Positions 43,203-50,815 of a DNA stretch of 64,000 nt are shown here, one piece after another. The notes under the pieces were generated by a model. That model ran no database searches and was not told the DNA's origin. It saw nothing but the letters and a program-made list of their open reading frames with translations. Source of the DNA: Nannocystis exedens (GTDB lineage: Bacteria; Myxococcota_A; Polyangia; Nannocystales; Nannocystaceae); contig NZ_NETK01000001.1 of assembly GCF_002343915.1 (NCBI RefSeq), positions 9,696,001 through 9,760,000 on the forward strand, in the 5' to 3' direction. A program made the position numbers and the translations under genes. Numbering within the stretch: the stretch's first letter is position 1; every line of letters starts with the position of its first letter.

Positions 43203-43262
43203 CATGCTCGAAAGAGCATGTCTATCTAGACATGGATGAAAGGACATGTTGTGTTCAACATG
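43203..43262. repeat. array E of 14-bp phased repeats
   Basis: CATG occurs at 43203, 43217, 43231, 43245 and 43259, an exact 14-bp period. Units are CATGCTCGAAAGAG, CATGTCTATCTAGA, CATGGATGAAAGGA, CATGTTGTGTTCAA and CATGTCTTTGGGAG. Three units have perfect 3-bp arms around a 4-nt loop (CTC-GAAA-GAG, TCT-ATCT-AGA, TTG-TGTT-CAA). It lies about 160 bp upstream of the blaI-like promoter. Confidence 0.9.
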
Positions 43263-43419
43263 TCTTTGGGAGCTAGCGAGGTCCGCTGGCAGTTAAAAGG
43301 ATCGGCCGGAATTGATCCGGCGCGATCTGCGCGAAAAGCCGACGACATGTACGAAAGTGCAGGTTGGAGCGAAATCGCGCACATGTTCTGAACGGCCGCC
43401 AGGGGCCTAAAATTCTCGC

Positions 43420-43448
43420 TTGACGGGTTACTACACCTGTAGTACTAC
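43420..43448 (+). promoter_or_regulatory. promoter of the blaI-like operon
   Basis: TTGACG (43420-43425), a 17-bp spacer and TACTAC (43443-43448) precede the ATG at 43460. The operator dyad lies in the spacer and touches the -10, so repressor binding would block polymerase. Confidence 0.6.
43429..43444. promoter_or_regulatory. BlaI/MecI-type operator
   Basis: TACTAC-ACCT-GTAGTA is a perfect 6-bp dyad with a 4-bp centre. Its TAC/GTA half-sites fit the TACA/TGTA core recognised by BlaI and MecI repressors. Position between -35 and -10 supports autorepression of the downstream repressor gene. Confidence 0.7.
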
Positions 43449-43459
43449 GGTTGTCGTTC

Positions 43460-43861
43460 ATGGGTGAGGAAGTCCAGCTCAGCGATCTGCAGCTCGGCCT
43501 GCTGCGGATCTTGTGGGACCGCGGCGAGGCGACGGCGCTCGAGGTGCACTCGGCTCTGGTCGAACGCGACCGGGGGCTCGCGCCGACGACGGTGTCGACG
43601 ATGCTGTCGCGCCTGGAGAAGAAGGGGGCCATCACGCACCGCACGGAGGGCCGGCAGTTCATCTACCGGGCGCTCGTCGGCGAGGTGGACGTGAGGCGCT
43701 CGATGCTGAGTCGGGTCACCGATTACTTCTTCGGCGGGGACGTGTCGGCGCTGGTCAGCCACCTCGTCGAAGGCCGGGGCGTCGATCCGGACGACGCCCT
43801 GCGCCTGCAACAACTATTGGCCGAACGATCCGGCGGAGCTGAGGAACACGACGATGCTTGA
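43460..43861 (+). CDS. BlaI/MecI/CopY-family transcriptional repressor
   Basis: A 133-aa winged-helix repressor (MGEEVQLSDLQLGLLRILWD, TTVSTMLSRLEKKGAITHR, EGRQFIYRAL) with the C-terminal dimerisation helices of the family. ATG 43460 is preferred to an upstream TTG at 43451, which would lie too close to the -10. An operator of the right type lies in its promoter. Its stop overlaps the start of the M56 sensor peptidase by 8 bp, the standard blaI-blaR1 arrangement: the peptidase responds to an outside signal and its activity leads to cleavage of the repressor. No beta-lactamase gene is nearby, so the regulated genes may be the operon itself or elsewhere. Confidence 0.92.
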   Translation: MGEEVQLSDLQLGLLRILWDRGEATALEVHSALVERDRGLAPTTVSTMLSRLEKKGAITHRTEGRQFIYRALVGEVDVRRSMLSRVTDYFFGGDVSALVSHLVEGRGVDPDDALRLQQLLAERSGGAEEHDDA

Positions 43862-45371
43862 TCTTGCGATCGATCCTGCCGGCCTCGCCGGTCTCGCCGC
43901 GCCGGCCGCTCACACGACGGTGAGCTGGCTCGGCACCTACTTCGTCCACTCGACGGTGCTCATCGGCGGCGTGTGGATGTTCAGCCGCTTTTTGCCGCTC
44001 GACGCGCTGACCCGCAGCTTGCTGTGGAAGATGTCGCTGGTCGGCGGGCTGTTCACCGCGACGCTGCAGACCGGGCTCGGGGTCGAGCCGATGTTCGGCC
44101 GCGTCACCGTGGCCGCGAGCTCGCCGGCCGCGGTCGCGCCGAGGACGGCCCCGCCGCCGCCGGTGATCGAGGAGGAGCCGGCGCCGCTGCTGGTGCCGTT
44201 CACGCGCGCGTGCGTCGGCTGCGAGTCGCACGTGGTGGTCGTCAGCGACGACGACGTCACGGCGGTGTTCGCCTCGCCGCCGCTGTTCGTCGACGCGCCG
44301 GGCTGGGCGGTCGCGCCGACGCCCGCGCTGGCGCCGACGACCGCGCCGACGCTGGAGCCCGCGCCGATGCAGATCGCGACCGCGGGTCCGATGGGGGGCG
44401 TGAGCGCGGCGGTGTGGGCGTTCGCGGGGCTGTTCGTGTTCGGGGCCGCGGCCTCGCTCGGCCGCCTCGGGGTGTCGTTCTCCCGCCTGCGCGGCAGGCT
44501 CCGCGGGCGTCGCCTGCTCGGCTCGGGCCCGCTGCGCGAGCGGCTGACGCGGCTTCTGGCCCACGCGCGCCTGCCCGGCCACAGCGTGGCGCTGAGCATG
44601 TCGGAGGACATCGGCTCGCCGATCGCCCTCGCGGGGCGCGAGATCGTGGTGCCGGAGCACGCGCGCGAGCTGGCGCCGCGCCAGCAGGACGCGATGCTGG
44701 CCCACGAGCTGGCCCACGTGCTGCGCCGCGACCCGGCGTGGCAGATGCTGGCGGCGTTCGTCGAGTCGCTGCTGTTCTTCCAGCCGCTCAATCGCGTGGC
44801 CCGTCGCGGCATGCAGGAGGCGGCGGAGGAGCTGTGCGACGACTGGGCGGTCCGCCACACCGGCTCGGAGCTGCACCTGGCGCGCTGCCTGTCCGAGGTC
44901 GCGGCCTGGCCTGGCCATCGGGACATGTCGGCGTTCGCCAGCCCGATGGCGGGCCACGCCTCGCAGCTGGTCCGCCGGGTCCAGCGCCTGCTCGACGTGC
45001 ACCTGCGCGACCGCGGGCTGTGGGCCCGCCGCTGGCGAGTGGCGCTCGGCGCGGCGCTGCTGGCGATGGTGACCTTCGGCGCGCCGGGGCTGTCGATCGC
45101 GGCCGAGGCCCACGGGGCTCCGGAGTGGCCGACGACGCCCGACAACGGGCCGCAGCCGACGCCGTCGTTCGTCCACGTGCCGGAGGCGCCGATGGTGGTC
45201 GTGAGGACGGCGCACAACCACGCGGTCCACGGACACGACATCATCGTCGTCGAGCACCCCCAGGAGCTGACCCGCAAACCCCCGGCCGCCGAGCTTCCGA
45301 ACGGACGTGTTCTCCCTCGCGGTCGTGTTGTACGAGCTGCTGACCGCTCGTCACCCGTTCGCGCCTGGTGA
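43854..45371 (+). CDS. BlaR1-like M56 family membrane metallopeptidase, 3' end altered
   Basis: A 505-aa frame. Membrane helices (STVLIGGVWMFSRFL, SLLWKMSLVGGLF, AVWAFAGLFVFGAAASLG) surround an M56 zinc peptidase domain with HELAH at residues 284-288, and EEL in MQEAAEELCDDWAV as the likely third-ligand region. A further helix (ALGAALLAMVTFGAPGL) precedes a periplasmic tail. There is no penicillin-binding sensor domain, so the signal is unknown. The frame reads through about 45300 into sequence that in another frame is the middle of a Ser/Thr kinase; the last 20-25 residues (VLPRGRVVRAADRSSPVRAW) are therefore kinase DNA read out of frame. The original C-terminus has probably been lost by deletion or misassembly. 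Confidence 0.85.
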   Translation: MLDLAIDPAGLAGLAAPAAHTTVSWLGTYFVHSTVLIGGVWMFSRFLPLDALTRSLLWKMSLVGGLFTATLQTGLGVEPMFGRVTVAASSPAAVAPRTAPPPPVIEEEPAPLLVPFTRACVGCESHVVVVSDDDVTAVFASPPLFVDAPGWAVAPTPALAPTTAPTLEPAPMQIATAGPMGGVSAAVWAFAGLFVFGAAASLGRLGVSFSRLRGRLRGRRLLGSGPLRERLTRLLAHARLPGHSVALSMSEDIGSPIALAGREIVVPEHARELAPRQQDAMLAHELAHVLRRDPAWQMLAAFVESLLFFQPLNRVARRGMQEAAEELCDDWAVRHTGSELHLARCLSEVAAWPGHRDMSAFASPMAGHASQLVRRVQRLLDVHLRDRGLWARRWRVALGAALLAMVTFGAPGLSIAAEAHGAPEWPTTPDNGPQPTPSFVHVPEAPMVVVRTAHNHAVHGHDIIVVEHPQELTRKPPAAELPNGRVLPRGRVVRAADRSSPVRAW

Positions 45372-46299
45372 GCGGCGAGAGCCACGGCCGATCTGCGAGG
45401 CGTTGCCAGGCTTCGAGTACGAGGAGCTCGAGGCGGCGCTGCGGCAGGCGATGCACTTCGAGCCCGAGAAGCGGACCCCGACGATGGCCGAGTTCGGCGA
45501 AGCGCTCGATCTGGCCCGAGATCGTGTTCTGGCCCTTAGAACGGCCGATGGGGCGCCGCGTGTGAGTCGCGTCGGCGCTGGCGAAGCCGTGGCGACGACC
45601 TCGTCGAAACTCGCTGCTGCGATGAGTGGTGTGTCGATGAGCTCGGACGACAGTGCTCATGCACGCCTGCCCGTCGAGCAACCGTGGGAGGGCGGCCGGT
45701 CGCGGGTGCCCGGCTCGATGGCCTTCCATGCGTTCGCGCTGGTGTTCATCGCCGGCGTCGGCACCGGCGTGCTCGGCTTGCTCGTCGGGCAGCGGCTCGG
45801 CGCGATACCTACGACCGTCGTGGTCGTGCGGGACACGCCTCCTCGGGAGGCACCGCCCGCGGTCGCGCCGCAAGCGGCGCCGCCGGTCGTCGCCGAGACG
45901 CGAGACACGCCCGCGAGAGAGCCGACCTCGTTGGCGGCGGTGCCCGAGCGCGCCGCGGTCGAGCCCGCGTCTCTTGCCGTGCCCGCTCCGGCCGTCCTGG
46001 CGGCGACCGATGCACCGCGTCCGCGCGCAAGTGCGTCTCGGCCGCCTCCGTCCCCGACGTTCTCGAGCGTCATGGCGAACCAGAAGAAGAAGCTCCTCGC
46101 CTGTGCAAAGAAGACCGGCGTCACGGAGGAATCGGTCACGGTACAGGTCCGCTACAAGGGCAACGGCGTGGATGGGGTGCGAGTGCTCAAGATGAGCAAG
46201 GAGCACCCGTTCTCGATCTGTGTCGACGATGTGGTCCGAGACGCCAACCCTCCACGGGGCGCGAGCCCGATCGAGGATTTCACGTTCTCCGCGAGGTAG
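45307..46299 (+). pseudogene. 5'-truncated Ser/Thr protein kinase (C-lobe, TM and C-terminal domain only)
   Basis: 330 codons from a GTG, but sequence similarity enters at kinase subdomain IX (RTDVFSLAVVLYELLTARHP) and continues through the last C-lobe helices (RTPTMAEFGEALDLA). Glycine loop, catalytic Lys, HRD and DFG are all missing; a stop in this frame at 45268 limits any upstream extension. Then follow a linker, a membrane helix (FALVFIAGVGTGVLGLLVG), a Pro/Ala-rich periplasmic part and a C-terminal domain (LACAKKTGVTEESVTVQVRY) like that of the intact kinase at 1186-2916. The missing part is replaced by the M56 gene. It cannot be a kinase, though its 3' part could still be made. The following gene begins 5 bp after its stop. 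Confidence 0.85.
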
Positions 46300-46304
46300 T
46301 GCCG

Positions 46305-47240
46305 ATGCTGAAAATGTACCTCTGCTCCCTCTTGCTCGCCGATCCTGTCGACGCGGCCGCGAGCGACGCGGATCAAACCGCGGCCTTCGCTACCGCCGGC
46401 GAGGCGCACCTGCGGCGGGCCATGGAAGCCAAGGACCACCCGCTCGACGAGTTTGAAGGTGCCCACAAGAACTTCGAGTCGGCCTACCTCCTGGCCGACG
46501 ACGCGCAGTACCTCTGTCGTGCGCTCGCGTCCGCGGACTTGGCGCTGCACTCCGCCGCCTTCCATGACGAGCAGGAGCGGCTGTCCTGGGAGGAGCGCCG
46601 GCGAGAGGACCTGAACCGGCTGCGCGACGACGCGAAGGAGAAGCAGCAGGCGAACTGCCGCTTCGATGCCGAAGGCAAGCCGCCCCCGCCTCGCGTCGCG
46701 GTCCTCAGCGAGGCTGACGCGCCCGAGCCAAGTCCGTCGACAGTCCCGATCTCCACCGGGGCGAGCTCGACGTCGGAGCCAGCGAGCCCAGGCGCTTCGC
46801 CGTATTCGGCGTCAGGCGCGGCCACCGGACCCGTGAGCGAACTGTCGAGGCCGAGCGCGATGACGACGCGGAGGGTCCGGGCCAAGACCGTGTCCGGGTC
46901 GGTCTTGACTGCGGCCGGCATCGGGCTGCTCGGAGGTGCTGCGATCGTGGTCGGACTCGAGGTGCAGCGCGCCAGGGAGATGCAGGGTCTCGTCGGTGAC
47001 GCGTTGGCGGAGCAGCGCAAGTTCACGCCCGCCGAGGACCACCGCTTCCACGAGCTCAAGGCCGAGCTGCTCCACGGACGCGATGTGGCCATCGGCGTGG
47101 GCGTCGCCGGACTGGTGAGTGTGGGCGCAGGGGTCGCGTTGCTGGCGACGCGCAAGAAGACGAGGCGCGCCGGCGCGTATGCCGTCCACCCGTACGGTGG
47201 CCCGCAGGGCGTCGGTGCGGTGGTGCGGCTGAGGTTCTAG
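46305..47240 (+). CDS. TPR-like membrane protein, paralogue of the 3801-4685 product
   Basis: A 311-aa protein starting 5 bp after the truncated kinase; the frame is open much further upstream but MLKMYLCSLLLADPVDAAAS gives a short signal sequence. The N-terminal half is alpha-helical and TPR-like (FATAGEAHLRRAMEAKDHPL, FESAYLLADDAQYLCRALAS), the middle is a Ser/Pro-rich linker, and two membrane helices follow (LTAAGIGLLGGAAIVVGLEV and DVAIGVGVAGLVSVGAGVAL). Architecture and kinase neighbourhood match the 3801-4685 gene, so it was probably the partner of the now broken kinase. It forms an operon with the next lipoprotein gene 15 bp downstream. Confidence 0.85.
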   Translation: MLKMYLCSLLLADPVDAAASDADQTAAFATAGEAHLRRAMEAKDHPLDEFEGAHKNFESAYLLADDAQYLCRALASADLALHSAAFHDEQERLSWEERRREDLNRLRDDAKEKQQANCRFDAEGKPPPPRVAVLSEADAPEPSPSTVPISTGASSTSEPASPGASPYSASGAATGPVSELSRPSAMTTRRVRAKTVSGSVLTAAGIGLLGGAAIVVGLEVQRAREMQGLVGDALAEQRKFTPAEDHRFHELKAELLHGRDVAIGVGVAGLVSVGAGVALLATRKKTRRAGAYAVHPYGGPQGVGAVVRLRF

Positions 47241-47255
47241 GCGAAGGAGAGGACG

Positions 47256-48929
47256 ATGCGGTTGCGGATGCTCATGTCGATCTTGGCCGTCCCGCTGAGT
47301 GGCTGCTTTCAGGAGCTCTTCGCGGCTGGGGCGGAACTCGCACCGGACACCGATCCGAGCTCGAGCTCGGGCTTCACCTCCACGGGCGACACGACGCCCA
47401 CGACGTCGGGGGGATCCGGCGTCCAAACCGTCACCGGGCTGTCGAGTGAGACGACGACCTGGGAGCCGGGAACCTCGGGTCCCGAAGCAAATCCTCCGCC
47501 CGAGATCCTCTCCTTCAGTGCCAGCGGGGGCGATGTCGTCGAGGAAGCGGGCGCCGTGCACCTCGAGCTGGCGGCGAGCGACGATGCCGTCCAGGTACGG
47601 CTGAGCCTGAACGGAGAGCCGCTGGCCGAGCTGGCACCTTCGGACTTCCCGTACGAGTACGAGGTGCTGTCCGCAAAGTTCAACTTTGAGCACACCTTCG
47701 AGGCGGTGGCCATCGACGGCGAGGGCCTCGAGAGCGCGCCCGCGTCCGTGACGTTGCAAGTGAACCTGAAGCCCTCGGGCGCGGAGAAATGCACGTTCGA
47801 CAGGCAGGACGACGAGGCGGCGGCCTCGAGCGCGATCACGGGCCTGGTGTACACCAAGGATGCGATCGTCGCCGTGGGCACGCGCGACGCCGGCGAGGGC
47901 ACCCGGCTCGCGGTGTGGAAACTGCACCGTGACACCTGCGAGCTGCTGCCGGGCTGGCCGCGGTCCGTGACCGAGTGGACGAACCTCGACGTGGCCAAGA
48001 GCGGGCTGTCCACAGGGACATCTTTGGCGATCGACGAGGACGACAACGTGTACGTTGCCGGGACGGTGCTGGATGGCCTCGAGCCAAGGCGGTACCTGGC
48101 GAAGATGACCTCGCCGATGTGGGAACAACTCGGGGCCGTGGGTGAGCAAATCACCGGCGTCGCGGTGGCGCCGAAGCCGCAGGCCGCCGTGTTCGCGGTC
48201 GGATGGCGGCAGTCGGGCGTGAACGCCACGCCGACCGACGCGGCGATCTGGATGTACAAGCTTGACGGGCTAGCGTTTCCGCCGGATTACATCGCGGCGC
48301 CGTTCTCCGCCCAGGAGCAACTAGACGAATTTAACAAGCTGAGCGAGAGGCTTCGTGCCGTCGTGTTCGAGCCGACGACGGGACACGCCGTCGCGGTCGG
48401 CGAGCGCGAGTTCAGGGGCGACGACAAAGTCATCTATAGCCGGGCGTTCCTCGTGCGCATGCATCCGCTGATGGGGCGGGTCGGTACGCCCTGGACCTCC
48501 CCAGGGGAATACTTCGCCCACGATTCAGCTCTCGGACTCGGAATCTGCGGGACGCAAGTCGTCGCCGGAGGCTGGCGGCGCGACGCTCCGCAGGATTCGA
48601 TGCCTGCGCCGATGTGGCGCTGGTTCTCGGCTGGCGGCGCGCCCGAGGAGATTCGCGCCGTCCCGCTCTCTTCCGCAGAGTTTCGTGGAGTCGCCTGCGA
48701 CCGCGAGCTGAAGGTTGTCGGCGCGGGGGTCCTCAACCTTGGCTCGGGCGATGCTCGCGTGGTCGCGGCGCCGGGTGTCGAAGGCAAGCTCATCACGTAC
48801 GGTACCGGGACTCCGGGCGCTGACGAGATGGCGACAGCTTCCTGCGACCGGCGGGGCTTCTGCGCCGCCGGCGGCTTCTATACCGAGGATGGGAGTCGGC
48901 ACGCCCTGGTGCGGGTGTACCACCCATGA
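47256..48929 (+). CDS. lipoprotein with beta-propeller-like region
   Basis: A 557-aa protein with lipobox LSGC (MRLRMLMSILAVPLSGCFQE), a Ser/Thr linker (SSSSGFTSTGDTTPTTSG), an Ig-like segment (PPPEILSFSASGGDVVEEAG), and repeated strands of a delta-60/WD-like propeller (GLVYTKDAIVAVGTRDAGEG, LAIDEDDNVYVAGTVLD, AVVFEPTTGHAVAVGEREFR). Similar proteins are common in this bacterial group and are thought to sit on the outer surface; function is unknown. It lies 15 bp after the TPR-like gene and is probably its operon partner. A TGTCC-N4-GGACA dyad (48007-48020) lies in its codons. Its stop is 6 bp from the stop of the convergent lipoprotein gene. Confidence 0.82.
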   Translation: MRLRMLMSILAVPLSGCFQELFAAGAELAPDTDPSSSSGFTSTGDTTPTTSGGSGVQTVTGLSSETTTWEPGTSGPEANPPPEILSFSASGGDVVEEAGAVHLELAASDDAVQVRLSLNGEPLAELAPSDFPYEYEVLSAKFNFEHTFEAVAIDGEGLESAPASVTLQVNLKPSGAEKCTFDRQDDEAAASSAITGLVYTKDAIVAVGTRDAGEGTRLAVWKLHRDTCELLPGWPRSVTEWTNLDVAKSGLSTGTSLAIDEDDNVYVAGTVLDGLEPRRYLAKMTSPMWEQLGAVGEQITGVAVAPKPQAAVFAVGWRQSGVNATPTDAAIWMYKLDGLAFPPDYIAAPFSAQEQLDEFNKLSERLRAVVFEPTTGHAVAVGEREFRGDDKVIYSRAFLVRMHPLMGRVGTPWTSPGEYFAHDSALGLGICGTQVVAGGWRRDAPQDSMPAPMWRWFSAGGAPEEIRAVPLSSAEFRGVACDRELKVVGAGVLNLGSGDARVVAAPGVEGKLITYGTGTPGADEMATASCDRRGFCAAGGFYTEDGSRHALVRVYHP

Positions 48930-48935
48930 GTGCGT

Positions 48936-50084
48936 CTACTGGGGGATCACGAAATTTTCGCAGAGCTCGACGATGTGTCCGACGGTTTGCTCGAAGAACG
49001 GCGCGAACGGCTTGCAGATCGAGCCGATGAAGCCGTGCTCGATGCCGTTGACGAGTTGGCGGAGGCGCGTGGGGTTAAATGCAATGCACTCGTCCGGGAT
49101 ACAGACCCCCTCGCAGTTCGGATCGTCGACGTCGGTCGTCAACGCGAGCACCGCGAATGCATCATCGTTACCGTGCTTGGCTGCGCGTAGGGCCTCGATC
49201 CAGCTCTCGACGGTCCCTTCCGAGAAGGCGTCGTCGGTGTCCTGTATCAGGACCACGACGAGGAGCGCGTCGTCGCGGAGGAAGCCCTTATTGCACTTGT
49301 TGGGGCCGTCGACCCACTCCTTCCCGAGCGCGCGCACCATGCCCTCGGCGACAACGCCGCCCGCCGAAATGCCGACCTGGGCGATGCACCCGAACATCTC
49401 CGCCATGTTCGGCTCGCCGCTGATGATGAAGCGGTTTCCCCCGTAGAGGTTGCAGCGGCGATTGGACGCGCCTTCCCCAACCGGGAAGGTGACGCTCGCC
49501 CCGATCTTGCCCTTGTCGCAGAACTCGGGCTGCACGCCGCAGAACGGGAGCCCGTCCTGGGGATTGCACATGGCGTCGTTGCAGTCGGCGCAGTCATCGA
49601 ATGCCCAAAGCGAGTGACTGGCCGCCGACATGATGTGGACGTCGAACGCGGGGAGCTCCGCTTCAATTGTGTCGATGAAGGCCGGGAAGCTGGCGATGAG
49701 CTGCTCTTGGTTGTTCTTCATCGTGCCGTCTGCGCTGACCACGACGAGGAAGTCGATCTTCCCCGCGCAGCCGATCGGCGGTCCGCTGCCGCCGTCCGGC
49801 ACGGGCATGTCGAGCTTCGGCCCGGTCGTGTCCTCCACACTCGTCGAGGTGGTCGAGCCACTCGAGGTCGAACTCGACCCGCTCTCGCCGCTCCCCGTGC
49901 TCGATGAGCCCGTGCTCCCGGAACTGGTCGAGCTCGGCGTCACCGTCGTCACGCTTGGACCACTTGAGAAGCCGGTCATGCTCGCTGTGTCCCCGCAGCC
50001 GAGCGGCGCGGCGAGCATGGCAGTCGCAAGGGTTACTCGCCGGAGCGCGGCGGCGGGAGAGAGAGGCCGGTGCCGTGGCCGCAT
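48936..50084 (-). CDS. lipoprotein with von Willebrand A-like domain
   Basis: A 382-aa protein from ATG 50084 (MRPRHRPLSPAAALRRVTLA); an ATG 33 nt upstream is possible. The lipobox APLGC is followed by a Ser/Gly/Thr-rich linker (STSSGSTGSSSTGSG). The rest looks like a vWA-type fold: KIDFLVVVSADGTMKNNQEQ resembles a strand and MIDAS-type start with DxSxS altered to VSADGT, then FPAFIDTIEAELPAFDVHI and ALLVVVLIQDTDDAFS. Disulfide candidates (FDDCADCNDAMCNPQDG, CGVQPEFCDKGK) are typical of this myxobacterial lipoprotein group. The altered MIDAS suggests metal binding may be lost. It is convergent with the propeller lipoprotein gene. Confidence 0.82.
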   Translation of the reverse strand: MRPRHRPLSPAAALRRVTLATAMLAAPLGCGDTASMTGFSSGPSVTTVTPSSTSSGSTGSSSTGSGESGSSSTSSGSTTSTSVEDTTGPKLDMPVPDGGSGPPIGCAGKIDFLVVVSADGTMKNNQEQLIASFPAFIDTIEAELPAFDVHIMSAASHSLWAFDDCADCNDAMCNPQDGLPFCGVQPEFCDKGKIGASVTFPVGEGASNRRCNLYGGNRFIISGEPNMAEMFGCIAQVGISAGGVVAEGMVRALGKEWVDGPNKCNKGFLRDDALLVVVLIQDTDDAFSEGTVESWIEALRAAKHGNDDAFAVLALTTDVDDPNCEGVCIPDECIAFNPTRLRQLVNGIEHGFIGSICKPFAPFFEQTVGHIVELCENFVIPQ

Positions 50085-50266
50085 GGTTCTCAGCGTAGCG
50101 CAGGTGGGGGCGGGCATCTAGTCCCGTCCTTGCGTCCTTGGCACGGCGTTCTGCGCGGGCACCTGCGGGCCGTCGACCCCCGTTCGGAAGTCGGTGCGAA
50201 CGGAGCGCCAGCACGATGCCGTCCAGGTATGCCAGCATACAAACTGATTTTCAAACTTAAATACAG

Positions 50267-50295
50267 TTGGTAGACAGTTACCTTCCATTTAGTAT
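50267..50295 (+). promoter_or_regulatory. sigma70-type promoter in an AT-rich island
   Basis: TTGGTA (50267-50272), a 17-bp spacer and TAGTAT (50290-50295) lie in an AT-rich patch (50230-50310) that stands out from the GC-rich surroundings. It probably drives the small lipoprotein gene starting near 50351. Confidence 0.55.
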
Positions 50296-50350
50296 GATGA
50301 AGCAATTTGATTGTCCGGGTGCCGCAGTCGCGGTAGACCTTCGGCCCGGA

Positions 50351-50728
50351 ATGTTCGCCATGTGTCGTTTCATCGTCGGATTGATGTTCATCATCGTTGC
50401 TTGTGCCAGGAACGCCGTCGAGCGCGACGGCTTTGTCCTCGAGCGGGACAAGACAGAAGAATTGTTGAACACGCTTCTTCGCCGCGCGACGTTCGATTTC
50501 AACTGCCCGGCCGATCGGCTTCACCTCCGGGTCCTGGCGGTCCACGACGACGCGGGACCCGACATGCCGAAGCAGGTGGGCGTCACCGGCTGCGACAAGC
50601 AGGCGACGTACTCGATGGAGTTCATCCCGGTCCGCCTGGGGCCGGGGCTCTGGGCGCCGAGCACGACGGTCGAAGGCGCGTGGAAGCTCGACGGCGCCGG
50701 GATCGCGGTGACAACGCCGAGTGGTTGA
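50351..50728 (+). CDS. small lipoprotein, unknown function
   Basis: About 125 aa. The start MFAMCRFIVGLMFIIVACAR gives a signal peptide with a lipobox-like VAC; an ATG at 50360 is the alternative and has GGA at a better distance. The frame is open to 50267, but that would place the promoter inside the gene. The mature part (ERDGFVLERDKTEELLNTLL, FDFNCPADRLHLRVLAVHDD) has two Cys in a short domain reminiscent of small periplasmic proteins with a C-x-x-D-R-L motif, which I cannot name. It precedes the dihydroxyacetone kinase gene by 87 bp. Confidence 0.65.
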   Translation: MFAMCRFIVGLMFIIVACARNAVERDGFVLERDKTEELLNTLLRRATFDFNCPADRLHLRVLAVHDDAGPDMPKQVGVTGCDKQATYSMEFIPVRLGPGLWAPSTTVEGAWKLDGAGIAVTTPSG

Positions 50729-50815
50729 TGGTTGCTGGCCCCGCGTCCACTCGCAACTTCGTCCGCGCGCGGCCGGGGAGCTGGTCACGGCCGGCGGTTG
50801 TGCGACCATCGCCGT

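Noticed and set aside
43273..43400. Structured RNA around the inverted repeat GATCGGCCGG...CCGGCGCGATC
   Set aside because: Imperfect pairing over a short stretch and no tRNA or riboswitch signature.
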